41,378 nt of DNA from IMG/VR virus record IMGVR_UViG_3300047453_000046, positions 1 to 41,378 of that record; one strand, written 5' to 3'. Shown in pieces: positions 15,340 to 23,388 of the stretch (position 1 is the stretch's first letter; every line of letters begins with the position of its first letter). Under the pieces are notes generated by a model. That model ran no database searches, was not told the DNA's origin, and saw only the letters and a program-made list of their open reading frames with translations. The position numbers and the translations under genes are program-made. This stretch comes from a virus.

Positions 15340-16634
15340 TTAACAATTTTCCCAGAATAATTTTCGTCTGGACTTAAATGTATATTAGGGTCACAGGGCA
15401 TGACCCAAAGTCGTAAGATTTTATGTTTGGGTACATGTTTTAATGGAGGACAAGATCGATATAGCAATTGCCATTCTTGGTCTAATACATATTGCCAATG
15501 TCTATAATTGAATTCAATATCTTCAATGATGCCTTGTCTGTAACTTTTTGCATGATCCAAAAAGGAAGTTATTCTTTTGTGTGCTATAGAAATATATTCA
15601 CTTATACTAATATCTTTATTAATTAAGTCTGGTTCAGATGTATATTTTCTAAATGTTTTAAATCCTAATCCTTCTAATGTTTTTTCTTGTAGATCGAATT
15701 TACTAATTCCCATAAAAGGTTTTTTAGTTGCAATAGGTTTCCAAGTTTTTTCTGTAGTAGAGTAAATATCATGTTCCCAAAAAGGGCGAACTTCCATATC
15801 CTCTGTTATACCTTTAAAGTCATCAGACCAATGAGCGGGATTAGGATTGTCAAACCATGTTTCAGGCATAACGATTAATGATGCATTGTTCCATTCGTCA
15901 GGGAAAAGATAATTAGCAACATCAAAACTATTTACTTTACCACTTTTAATTACTTCAGAAAACGAATCACCGGGTAATGTTCGTTCTAGTTGACTATAAA
16001 TTTTTTTTAAATCTTCTAAATTTAAATCTTCATCGATACCATTTAATATTGGTTGATAATCTTGTGATATAGAATCTTTGAATGCACCATACGGATTTAA
16101 CGAGTTTGTCAAAGAGTAATCTAATCTATCAAGTGTGTTTTCTTTAAAGAATTGATACAACAAAGGCAGTTTATGAACTCTACCTGTAATATCACCTATC
16201 AACCACAGTGCTTTCTGATCTTCTTTATCTAATGACTTACTCCAATCTCTAGTTGTGTCTAATCCATGACTTCTTTCTTCGGTTCCTTCGGATCTTAATA
16301 AAAAATATCTAGGATTATGACCAAACACCATGTAATGATCTGGCAATTCATTTATGTTAACTCTGGTACCTTCATGCAATAGATATACATGTTTCAGATT
16401 AGGAAACATTTGGCTTGTATGTAAATATTCTAGTGTCTGTTTTGTAAACGTGGTGTAATCCCACCCAACTTGTGGTTCATACAACATAAAACTAATAATC
16501 AGATGTTCGATATTTTGTGTTTTGTAACGGCCAATAGAATTGACATTCCCATTGAAGGGCACATTACGATCATGTCCGCACTCTACATTAATAGACCAAA
16601 TGGTATCTGTGAACTGACAACTAGAAATCGTCAT
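15336..16634 (-). CDS. Glycosyltransferase-like protein (TEKTWKPI family)
   Basis: A 432-residue protein. Most of it is unfamiliar, but near residues 292-330 it has TTEKTWKPIATKKPFMGIS followed by LEGLGFKTF. I know this pattern from phage and marine bacterial proteins that resemble the C-terminal nucleotide-sugar-binding part of GT-B enzymes (compare the EK...PV.G motif of fucosyltransferases). The likely activity would be sugar transfer, but donor and acceptor cannot be read from sequence. It lies ten bases after gp13 and overlaps the SGNH gene by four bases, so it is in the late gp13 transcript. A weak case remains that it is a non-catalytic relative. Confidence 0.55.
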   Translation of the reverse strand: MTISSCQFTDTIWSINVECGHDRNVPFNGNVNSIGRYKTQNIEHLIISFMLYEPQVGWDYTTFTKQTLEYLHTSQMFPNLKHVYLLHEGTRVNINELPDHYMVFGHNPRYFLLRSEGTEERSHGLDTTRDWSKSLDKEDQKALWLIGDITGRVHKLPLLYQFFKENTLDRLDYSLTNSLNPYGAFKDSISQDYQPILNGIDEDLNLEDLKKIYSQLERTLPGDSFSEVIKSGKVNSFDVANYLFPDEWNNASLIVMPETWFDNPNPAHWSDDFKGITEDMEVRPFWEHDIYSTTEKTWKPIATKKPFMGISKFDLQEKTLEGLGFKTFRKYTSEPDLINKDISISEYISIAHKRITSFLDHAKSYRQGIIEDIEFNYRHWQYVLDQEWQLLYRSCPPLKHVPKHKILRLWVMPCDPNIHLSPDENYSGKIVK

Positions 16635-16644
16635 GCAATATAGG

Positions 16645-17430
16645 TTAGCCTTGAATCCAAGTGAGAGGTTGTGAGTAGTCTACGTAGTCACGTAAATCTT
16701 TATGACATTGTTCTTGTGCCGCAAGACCCTCTGCCTTCATTGCCGCACCATTAAGAGCAGTTCCACCTGCGGGACCTGCGATAGTTGAGAATTTTTCACG
16801 TGCTTGACCTATAGTAATCATGCATGTTGCTAACACATAATTTTCTAGCCAAGGTGCAATACCCGGGTCTTGTAATAAAGTTGTTTCTGGGCGTTGAATA
16901 TCAGCCCAAATAAGAATCTGTTCTCCGGATCCTTTAAAGTCCCTAACAAATCTAATTGTTTTAGTTACTGGATCAAACGTGTATATAACAAATCCACCAA
17001 ACATTCTAGCGGCTAATTCTACATACCCTGCATAGAAGTCATACGTTGCTAGTCCACCTGCATAGTTATAGTTTAACAGATACGTGTTTAAGATAGCAGA
17101 TGAAAACGGATCGAAAGATGATGCTCCTGGTCCTGTTTCAAGTCCAATTGTTCTTCTAAAACATTGCCTAACATTAATAAACTCTGTTGGTAATGTATAA
17201 GTATCTTGGTCTTTTTCTACTGTTAATAAAGTATAGGACTCTTGCACTGAGTTTTCAGCACGTTGTCTATACACTTTAACTGCAAAGTTGTATGCCGCTT
17301 CGTAGTGTTCTGGATCTAATTCTAAGTCTACAATGCCATCGCCCAGCCTGAAACGAACCTGATCAAACATATTCTCTTTGAGTTGTTCGAGGTTTTCGCC
17401 GTTTGGTACTGCTAGTTCTTCTGATGCCAT
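16645..17430 (-). CDS. 13: Neck protein gp13
   Basis: A 261-residue protein (T4 gp13 is 309). The N-terminal part has LKENMFDQVRFRLGDGIVDLELDPEHYEAAYNFAVKVYRQRAE, the family's recognisable RLG...VELxxxxY.xA block. A beta-rich middle has YTLPTEFINVRQCFR. Near 200-250 the PWLENYVLATCMITIGQAREKF helix is followed by a Gly-rich GPAGGTALNGAAMKAEG segment, as in T4 gp13. gp13 and gp14 form the head-tail neck complex after packaging. The late box lies 22 bases upstream of ATG 17430. gp14 is about 2 kb away on the opposite strand, a rearrangement relative to T4. Confidence 0.8.
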   Translation of the reverse strand: MASEELAVPNGENLEQLKENMFDQVRFRLGDGIVDLELDPEHYEAAYNFAVKVYRQRAENSVQESYTLLTVEKDQDTYTLPTEFINVRQCFRRTIGLETGPGASSFDPFSSAILNTYLLNYNYAGGLATYDFYAGYVELAARMFGGFVIYTFDPVTKTIRFVRDFKGSGEQILIWADIQRPETTLLQDPGIAPWLENYVLATCMITIGQAREKFSTIAGPAGGTALNGAAMKAEGLAAQEQCHKDLRDYVDYSQPLTWIQG

Positions 17431-17452
17431 GTTGATAAATTCCTATTTCTAG

Positions 17453-17460
17453 TATTTATC
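17453..17460 (-). promoter_or_regulatory. Late promoter box GATAAATA for gp13
   Basis: An exact GATAAATA ending 22 bases before ATG 17430, just beyond the stop of the SGNH-like gene upstream. A TAGGAA ribosome site lies in the leader. Confidence 0.7.
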
Positions 17461-17463
17461 AGT

Positions 17464-18222
17464 CTAAATGTTTTTCTGTTTTATATAATTGTTTAAATCA
17501 GTGGCTCTGGATAGATGTGCGTCTGCTCCATGGTGACCATATTTAGCATTTGGATTCATCATTCCTGCTTGTTTATACTTTTCATAAAAGCCGTAGTCAT
17601 TGTTTCTGTACATGTAATAACGTGTAGCATCAATCTTTGATAGATATGGCTTTAACCATTTCATGTTGCGATTATTGAATGCGATGCCCGAGTTAGTCAT
17701 AAGATATCTGATACCCTCTGCTTTAAAAAAGTATTGCAGTGATAAAGCATCTTTGGCAGTTAAACATTCAGTATAAATCTCTGAATACACTAAAAATCTT
17801 TGTGCTGTTAAAAACTGTTCTTTTTCTTGTGGTGCAACATGATGTGGATCTGTCATTGCATTTACTTGAACTGAATTTAGAAATGACGGGTCTGCCCAAT
17901 CAGCACAAGTGTCCTGGTTGATACCTACATCATGCGGGACGGGTGCTTCTATTCTACAACTCTCTGCCCAGTTAACCAAAACAAAAAGATTGTTTGCTTT
18001 ATTTGACACTAAATCTTGGTTAAGTGTAAACCAATTTAGTACACTACGATGTATAGCGCCATTAGAGGAACCGTTTCTTGCAATATTGATAGGAGTATGG
18101 CCCATCATTTTTGCTAGTTGGTTACCAAAACTTGCCTGACGATTTTCTGGGCTTGATAAGTCCCCATGAATTTCCGCTCCGGCGGCATGACTACACCCCG
18201 CAATCAACATATAATTTGCCAT
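17464..18222 (-). CDS. SGNH-like hydrolase-fold protein (second of three)
   Basis: A 252-residue protein starting MANYMLIAGCSHAAGAEI, where GCSH stands in for the GDS of block I. NIARNGSSNGAIHRS near residue 47 is block II-like (Gly/Asn), and LVNWAES near 82 resembles block III. The C-terminal HHGADAHLS may carry the Asp-xx-His element (D-A-H spacing is not canonical). It lies four bases downstream of the 380-residue unknown and upstream of gp13. Relatives in phages are usually annotated as unknown. Whether it is an active esterase is open; the fold assignment is moderately sure. Confidence 0.6.
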   Translation of the reverse strand: MANYMLIAGCSHAAGAEIHGDLSSPENRQASFGNQLAKMMGHTPINIARNGSSNGAIHRSVLNWFTLNQDLVSNKANNLFVLVNWAESCRIEAPVPHDVGINQDTCADWADPSFLNSVQVNAMTDPHHVAPQEKEQFLTAQRFLVYSEIYTECLTAKDALSLQYFFKAEGIRYLMTNSGIAFNNRNMKWLKPYLSKIDATRYYMYRNNDYGFYEKYKQAGMMNPNAKYGHHGADAHLSRATDLNNYIKQKNI

Positions 18223-18226
18223 ATTA

Positions 18227-19369
18227 TTAAAACGCCTTTAAAATAATCATTTGGTCATTGAAACGACCTTTGGGTTGAACACCTACTGCTTTGATAGAAT
18301 CAAAGAATTTACGTGCCGCGGGCTTACTGCCCATAATTTCTTTTATTTGTTCTTTGGGTTTGCGTAGTGTTTTAATTGCACTCTTGGACTTGTCAAATCC
18401 GTACAATGTATTTCCTTTAACAAACATTTCTCCTGCCATTTCTTCTGCAATATAATGATGAAGTTTACGTTTAGCAGTATCATAACACCATGCTTCTTTA
18501 GACATATGAAGTTCTGCTGGTCTAATGCTTTCTAGTTTAAGTTTTGTTACTTCACATTCAAAACGTTTTTGATACTTCAACTTTTGTGTTGCTTTCTCAG
18601 GAGTGATAGGCTTAGTCTTACGTTTTGCTCTATTTTTAATCTTAAGAGCCTGATATGAATTCAGTACACCAATCATATTATCATATGCAACTATGATACT
18701 TTTGACTTTTCTCTTAGATAAATGATTATATGCTTCAACTAACTGTTCATCTTTACCTTCAATAACTTCTTTGAATTCTTTTTGTTCTTTTGTATAACTA
18801 TCGACTAGTTGAGGTATATGATTGGGTAAAGGATTGTATGCGTTTAACACTCGCATGATTGCTGTATTAAATTTGGCATCTATTTTGATCTCGTCTTCAA
18901 AGAATTGATCTAAAATACCATCGATTTCTCCACCTGCTTCCATTAACTTGCCAAGCATGATTTCTTGTATAGAAGGACGATTGGGTTTGTCTTTTGCTTT
19001 TTCTTCTTTTACTTGAGCAATCTTGGCTCCCTTTACAAGCCATTCGTCTTTGAGTTTAGTGATATGATCCCAGTGACTTTGTGGTGCGTACCCAACTTTG
19101 TTTAAGAAAAATACAGTTGTCCCGGTAGAATTGAAGTTCCAATCTGGATTTCTAAGAATAACTTCGATTTCTTCTGTAGGCCACCCAGATTCTTTTTTGA
19201 TCCATGTTTTAAATTCAGTCAGTCTTTTCTTATCACTGATTTCTGTACGAATAAAATATTGACAATCTTGGAATGCTTTGTTGCGTTCCTCTTCGTCTAA
19301 AATTTCCTTGTGCTTTTCCCAATCTGGTTCGGGTGTCAAGTAAACTGTTTTTTGTTTTCGTCTAGCCAT
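18227..19369 (-). CDS. Conserved marine T4-like phage protein of 380 residues, function unknown
   Basis: A soluble, very Lys-rich protein. The C-terminal third is the most recognisable: KEAWCYDTAKRKLHHYIAEE, FVKGNTLYGFDKSKSAIKTLRKP and KPAARKFFDSIKAVGVQ. I recall this pattern from other marine T4-like genomes, always without a function. The N-terminal part has ERNKAFQDCQYFIRTEISDKKRL and a Trp-rich segment. The basic character and mixed folds suggest nucleic-acid contact, but no motif proves it. Unlike the virion genes, it is preceded by a sigma70-type promoter (19411-19439) with an AAGGGG ribosome site, suggesting early or middle expression. It diverges from gp14. Confidence 0.75.
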   Translation of the reverse strand: MARRKQKTVYLTPEPDWEKHKEILDEEERNKAFQDCQYFIRTEISDKKRLTEFKTWIKKESGWPTEEIEVILRNPDWNFNSTGTTVFFLNKVGYAPQSHWDHITKLKDEWLVKGAKIAQVKEEKAKDKPNRPSIQEIMLGKLMEAGGEIDGILDQFFEDEIKIDAKFNTAIMRVLNAYNPLPNHIPQLVDSYTKEQKEFKEVIEGKDEQLVEAYNHLSKRKVKSIIVAYDNMIGVLNSYQALKIKNRAKRKTKPITPEKATQKLKYQKRFECEVTKLKLESIRPAELHMSKEAWCYDTAKRKLHHYIAEEMAGEMFVKGNTLYGFDKSKSAIKTLRKPKEQIKEIMGSKPAARKFFDSIKAVGVQPKGRFNDQMIILKAF

Positions 19370-19410
19370 TTTGCCCCTTAATGAATTTAATGTTCATACT
19401 TAGTGATTGC

Positions 19411-19439
19411 ATTATACATTAAATAATTTTTTGCTTCAA
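19411..19439 (-). promoter_or_regulatory. Sigma70-type promoter for the 380-residue gene
   Basis: TTGAAG (19439-19434) and a perfect TATAAT (19416-19411) on the minus strand, with a 17-base spacer. It lies in the divergent region between this gene and gp14. Confidence 0.6.
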
Positions 19440-19477
19440 CCTTTTATTTACCCAAATTCTTCGTCTCATTGTATTGA

Positions 19478-19485
19478 GATAAATA
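19478..19485 (+). promoter_or_regulatory. Late box GATAAATA, leaderless type, for gp14
   Basis: GATAAATA on the plus strand, followed by five bases (TATAT) and ATG 19491. It rules out the longer reading frame from 19407, whose first 28 codons lie upstream of the box. Confidence 0.65.
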
Positions 19486-19490
19486 TATAT

Positions 19491-21248
19491 ATGCCAAGAT
19501 TAAGTTTATACCGGGAACAGAAGCAAAACGACTACCGTTTTTTAGACAGAAGTATTTCTGAACAGTTGACTGTGGGCGGTACTGATCTATATATTCACAA
19601 GTATGCTGGACCGCTGGATCAAGGTCCGTCGAATGATTTTACACAACCTGAATATAGTTCAATGGATCCTACAAACATACAAGACTTGCTATTCTTAGAG
19701 AATAGAGATAGAAAATATGAAAAGGATATTTATCGATTACGGGGCCATTACAACGTACAAAACTTAGACTTTGATCTAAGTCAGTTTGGTTTATTTTTAA
19801 GTAATGACACTATTTTTATCAACGTGCATTACAATGACATGATCGATATCTTAGGTAGAAAATTAATGGTAGGTGATGTTATCGAACTACCCCACTTACT
19901 AGATTACAATCCCTTAGACGATAATCCTGTAGAATTTCCAGTAGCACTAAAAAGATTTTATCAAGTTACAGATGCTAACTATGGTAGTGAAGGCTTTTCG
20001 CAAACATGGTATCCTCATCTATGGCGTATCAAATGTGAGAAACTAGTAGACAGCCAAGAGTTCGCAGACATCTTACGTCAACCAACTGACAAAGACAATT
20101 ACTTAGGTGATTGGGATAAAAACAAAACATACCCTGCAGGGTATACAATGACATTCGGTGACAAAAACTATATCGCACTACAAGATGTACCACAAGGAAC
20201 AAAACCCGGTGACACTGATCCAGATCCGTATTGGGAACTGGATACAGGTAAAACACTTAAAGATGTATTAGGTCGATATAATGAAAATATTAGAATTAAC
20301 GATGCTAACTTAAAAGAAGCAAAACGTATTGTACCGAAAGCCGGTTATGATACATCTAATTTATATGTCGTGCCGGGTTATGGCATCTTTGAAGCAAACG
20401 GTGTACCATCTGACAAAGAAAATCAACCCGCACCTCCTGTCGATATACGTTCATGGATGCCCGGTAACAGTGCATTAACTGCTACTGGACAAGTTATCAC
20501 AATGAAAAGTGACAAATACAAATATGAATCTACTGGTATAAGAATACCCAAAGAAGTTATTGATGTAATGCAAGCCAAACACAGTGAACAAGACATAGAC
20601 TTAGAAGCAATGATAGCAAAGTTTGTACAAGCAAACTTATCAATTGCAGTTGAAGCACCAGAGATGTCATCAACTGGCTCAGGTCAAATGGAAGGCACAA
20701 AATTATTGACAGTTAATATAAGTGGTCCTGTAGTAGGTCCATATGGTACTGCTGACAACACTTATGCAACAGCAGACCAAGATCCTACTCAACCAGGCTT
20801 TACTGGTACGGAACCTTATGGTCCGAATACAATGGACTATCGTGCTGACTGTGATCCTCGTTTTCAATACATTGCAAGATCAACACCACGTGACTTTGGT
20901 TATACGTCAGGGTACTTGTCAGGAGAAGGTGCTCCGCCTAATGGTCTCCCAGCAGGCGCCGGTATTTCGTTCCCACAAAGCCCGCAAGTCGGAGATTATT
21001 TCTTGCGTATAGATTATACACCTAATGTACTGTATCGATGGTCAGGAACTCTTTGGTTAAGAGTTAGTGAGAACGTAAGAACATCTACTGGCTTCACTGA
21101 AGAAGATACATCACAACTTTCAGGATTTATAAATAATGAGGCTGAAATATTCAGCAACAACGATGAAGCAAACGTACCATCTGCTCAAGGACTAAGTGGC
21201 ATCTTAGACTTAGAACCAGATGATAACCCACCAAGTGACGGGACATAA
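19491..21248 (+). CDS. 14: Neck protein gp14, enlarged, with an embedded carbohydrate-binding-like module
   Basis: 585 residues from MPRLSLYREQK; T4 gp14 is 256. The first 200 residues fit gp14: an initial YIHKYAGP segment, then LLFLENRDRKYEKDIYRLRG, FLSNDTIFINVHYNDMIDILG, and MVGDVIELPHL...YQVTDAN...W. About residues 206-250 form an unusual insert, WDKNKTYPAGYTMTFGDKNY then ALQDVPQGTKPG and YWE, with the spacing of a CBM5/12-type chitin-binding module. The C-terminal 200 residues include a GDYFLRIDYTPNVLYRWSG block, common in phage virion decorations. The start was chosen by the leaderless late box, which excludes a longer frame. Its stop overlaps the gp15 ATG (TAATG). gp14 joins gp13 in the neck. 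Confidence 0.75.
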   Translation: MPRLSLYREQKQNDYRFLDRSISEQLTVGGTDLYIHKYAGPLDQGPSNDFTQPEYSSMDPTNIQDLLFLENRDRKYEKDIYRLRGHYNVQNLDFDLSQFGLFLSNDTIFINVHYNDMIDILGRKLMVGDVIELPHLLDYNPLDDNPVEFPVALKRFYQVTDANYGSEGFSQTWYPHLWRIKCEKLVDSQEFADILRQPTDKDNYLGDWDKNKTYPAGYTMTFGDKNYIALQDVPQGTKPGDTDPDPYWELDTGKTLKDVLGRYNENIRINDANLKEAKRIVPKAGYDTSNLYVVPGYGIFEANGVPSDKENQPAPPVDIRSWMPGNSALTATGQVITMKSDKYKYESTGIRIPKEVIDVMQAKHSEQDIDLEAMIAKFVQANLSIAVEAPEMSSTGSGQMEGTKLLTVNISGPVVGPYGTADNTYATADQDPTQPGFTGTEPYGPNTMDYRADCDPRFQYIARSTPRDFGYTSGYLSGEGAPPNGLPAGAGISFPQSPQVGDYFLRIDYTPNVLYRWSGTLWLRVSENVRTSTGFTEEDTSQLSGFINNEAEIFSNNDEANVPSAQGLSGILDLEPDDNPPSDGT

Positions 21249-22843
21249 TGGCACAATATTTTTACGACAATCAGATAAGAAGATTTTTATTACAGTTTGC
21301 TAAGATTTTTAGTAACTGGTATGTAACTGCAGGAAATGATCCTAACGGCAATCCTATTCTTGTAAGAGTACCAATTCAATATGGAGATGCAAGTAGACAA
21401 GCATCAACAATTATAGCAAACAACTCAGCATCTAATCTACCTTCTGCACCTTTAATAACTTATTTTATTAACGGATTAGAATACGATCAAAGACGTACAC
21501 AAGAGCCTTACTTTGTAGAGAAACAGAATGTACGTCAAAGAGACTATGATCCAACTACAGCCGCATACGGAGAGACACAGGGTCAAGCATTTACTGTTGA
21601 AAAGTTGATGCCAGTTCCGTACACACTTAGACTACAAGTAGACTTTTGGACAACTAACTATCAACAAAAATTAGAATTGATTGAGCAGTTAGGTACACTA
21701 TTCAATCCATCATTAGAAATTCAAAACACTGACAACTTTATTGACTGGACATCTTTAACAGTTGTATATCAGGATGGACTGACGTTCTCATCTCGTAGTA
21801 TACCGCAGGGCACAGGTAATCCTATTGATGTTATGTCATGGAAATTCTATTTGCCAATGTGGTTAACAACATCTGCTAAACTTAAAAAGTATGGTGTTAT
21901 TAATAAGATTATTACTTCTATCTTTGAGGGTAAAACACAAGAAGATATGAAAGATGATGACTTGTTATTAGGTACACGACAAAAGATATCTCCATATGGT
22001 TATCAAGTATTGTTCATAGGTAATTCATTACAGTTATTACCACAAGATCAAGTTGATCAACCTTCTAACTTCTCATTAGATAAACCAACTAATCCAGACA
22101 CTGATTTATTTTGGACATCTATTTTAAATATGTATGGTGCATACCGAGGAGGTATTTCGCAAGTTGCATTACAAAATCCATATATGGATACAGAAATTAT
22201 GGGTACAATAGTTGTCGATCCACTTGATGATCGTTATTTAATTTATAATGTTGATGAAGATACCTTACCACAGAATACATTAGACCCTGTAACTTCAGTT
22301 ATTAATCCTCAAGTATCAGGACCAAATAACGGACTACCTGGACCTATTCCTAATGTTAGATATTTGTTAACACAAGATATAGGTTCTAGTACATCATCAT
22401 GGGGTACGATGATAGGTAGTCAAACAGGTACATCAGCATTACCTGAATCTCAAGTTGCAACTACACTGACTCCTGGAACATTATATCAGATTGCTACTAT
22501 AGGCACAACTGATTTTAGATTTTATGGTGCGCCAGATAATAATATAGGTACACAGTTTACAATGAACAATGTACAACCAGAAGGAACAGGAACAGTTTAC
22601 ACTGTTGTAGAAGCAAAAGCAAATGATATCATACAATTCAATGCAGATATTATGACTTGGTTTGTTGCGTTTGATTCTGCTATCAACAAAGATGAACTAG
22701 AGTATGTGACTAACTTAACCACAGAGATTCAATATCGATGGGCGGCTACCCCTGCTGATTCTACTCAGCCCGGGCTCCCTGCACAATGGATGAAGTCCTA
22801 CGAAGGCTATTACAATGAAGGTGACTATAGTATAGTTATTTAA
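21248..22843 (+). CDS. 15: Tail sheath stabiliser / tail completion protein gp15
   Basis: A 531-residue protein, about twice T4 gp15 (272). The start MAQYFYDNQIRRFLLQFAKIFSNW and PILVRVPIQYGDASRQA correspond to the T4 gp15 opening (YFYNSSFRRY...LFSNIQ...FIRVPITYAS). A central YTLRLQVDFWTTNYQQKLELIEQL then FNPSLEIQ block and DVMSWKFYLPMWLT match the rest of the family core. The last 250 residues are an extension rich in Pro/Gly/Thr with a repeated LTPGTLYQIATIGTTDF-type virion block. gp15 forms the ring that ends the tube and sheath and meets the neck. It is coupled to gp14 by TAATG. Confidence 0.85.
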   Translation: MAQYFYDNQIRRFLLQFAKIFSNWYVTAGNDPNGNPILVRVPIQYGDASRQASTIIANNSASNLPSAPLITYFINGLEYDQRRTQEPYFVEKQNVRQRDYDPTTAAYGETQGQAFTVEKLMPVPYTLRLQVDFWTTNYQQKLELIEQLGTLFNPSLEIQNTDNFIDWTSLTVVYQDGLTFSSRSIPQGTGNPIDVMSWKFYLPMWLTTSAKLKKYGVINKIITSIFEGKTQEDMKDDDLLLGTRQKISPYGYQVLFIGNSLQLLPQDQVDQPSNFSLDKPTNPDTDLFWTSILNMYGAYRGGISQVALQNPYMDTEIMGTIVVDPLDDRYLIYNVDEDTLPQNTLDPVTSVINPQVSGPNNGLPGPIPNVRYLLTQDIGSSTSSWGTMIGSQTGTSALPESQVATTLTPGTLYQIATIGTTDFRFYGAPDNNIGTQFTMNNVQPEGTGTVYTVVEAKANDIIQFNADIMTWFVAFDSAINKDELEYVTNLTTEIQYRWAATPADSTQPGLPAQWMKSYEGYYNEGDYSIVI

Positions 22844-22871
22844 GGACGACCCTGTCACCTACTAAATAACT
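22834..22871. repeat. Perfect 9-bp inverted repeat around the gp15 end and the NUDIX promoter
   Basis: AGTTATTTA at 22834-22842 and TAAATAACT at 22863-22871 are exact inverted copies with a 20-base loop. The left arm covers the gp15 stop codon; the right arm contains the late box of the NUDIX gene. In RNA it could fold at the gp15 end; in DNA it could be a bound site. Confidence 0.6.
22861..22868 (+). promoter_or_regulatory. Late box ACTAAATA, leaderless type, for the NUDIX gene
   Basis: ACTAAATA, then five bases and ATG 22874. No ribosome site fits between them. Confidence 0.55.
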
Positions 22872-22873
22872 GT

Positions 22874-23290
22874 ATGGCAATCATTATAAATCAATCTGCC
22901 GGTATATTCTTTTATTGCAAGTCTACCAAACGATCACTTTATCTTCTAAGAAACGAAAGTAAGAATCCTACATGGTCTATCCCAGGTGGCAAAATAGAAA
23001 AAAATGAAACTTTGTTTGCTGGATTAAAACGAGAGTGTATGGAAGAAATTGCATATTGGGAAGATGATTTTAAATTAGTACCTATACAAAAATTTGTTAA
23101 CAATACGTTTGCATATCATACATTCTTTTGTGAGATTGAAGAAGAATTTCCCCCAATTCTTAATGATGAACATTGTGGGTATGCTTGGGTAGGAGATGAT
23201 AAGTACCCAAAACCCTTACACCCCGGGCTATTTTCTACGATTAATATAGATAATGTAGTAGAAAAGTTATCTAGTCTAAAGAATCTCTAA
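22874..23290 (+). CDS. NUDIX hydrolase
   Basis: A 138-residue protein with a Nudix box at residues 39-61: G39, E45, R53-E54 and E57-E58 are in the GX5EX7REUXEE positions. The final Gly of the consensus is replaced by Ala (IAYW). Nudix enzymes cleave nucleoside diphosphates linked to another group (for example NADH, ADP-ribose, oxidised dNTPs or capped RNA ends). The substrate cannot be read here. Short N- and C-terminal parts leave only the bare Nudix fold. It is the last gene of the plus-strand gp14-gp15 block and has its own leaderless late box, so it may be made late, although it could also be read from gp15. Confidence 0.88.
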   Translation: MAIIINQSAGIFFYCKSTKRSLYLLRNESKNPTWSIPGGKIEKNETLFAGLKRECMEEIAYWEDDFKLVPIQKFVNNTFAYHTFFCEIEEEFPPILNDEHCGYAWVGDDKYPKPLHPGLFSTINIDNVVEKLSSLKNL

Positions 23291-23388
23291 TACAAACCCC
23301 CTCAGAGACGTTCTAAGACGTATAATGTGCTTTTACACATAGATAGATGTCAATGATCTATGTTGCTTAGAGGACGATTTACAGAGCC
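23291..23388. other. Convergent intergenic region with a stem-loop, no gene seen
   Basis: 98 bases between the ends of the NUDIX (plus) and aldolase (minus) genes. CATAGAT and ATCTATG (about 23338-23365) can pair around an 11-base loop. A direct repeat of AGACGT lies near 23306-23320. There is no T run on either side and no tRNA fold that I can draw. It may serve as a transcript-end region for both genes. Confidence 0.4.

Noticed and set aside
19407-19490. Longer gp14 start adding 28 codons
   Set aside because: Those codons lie upstream of the GATAAATA box and overlap the -10 of the divergent sigma70 promoter; the extra residues look random.
23291-23388. Possible tRNA or small RNA between the NUDIX and aldolase genes
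   Set aside because: I could not fold a cloverleaf and found no T-loop sequence; only a simple stem-loop is present.
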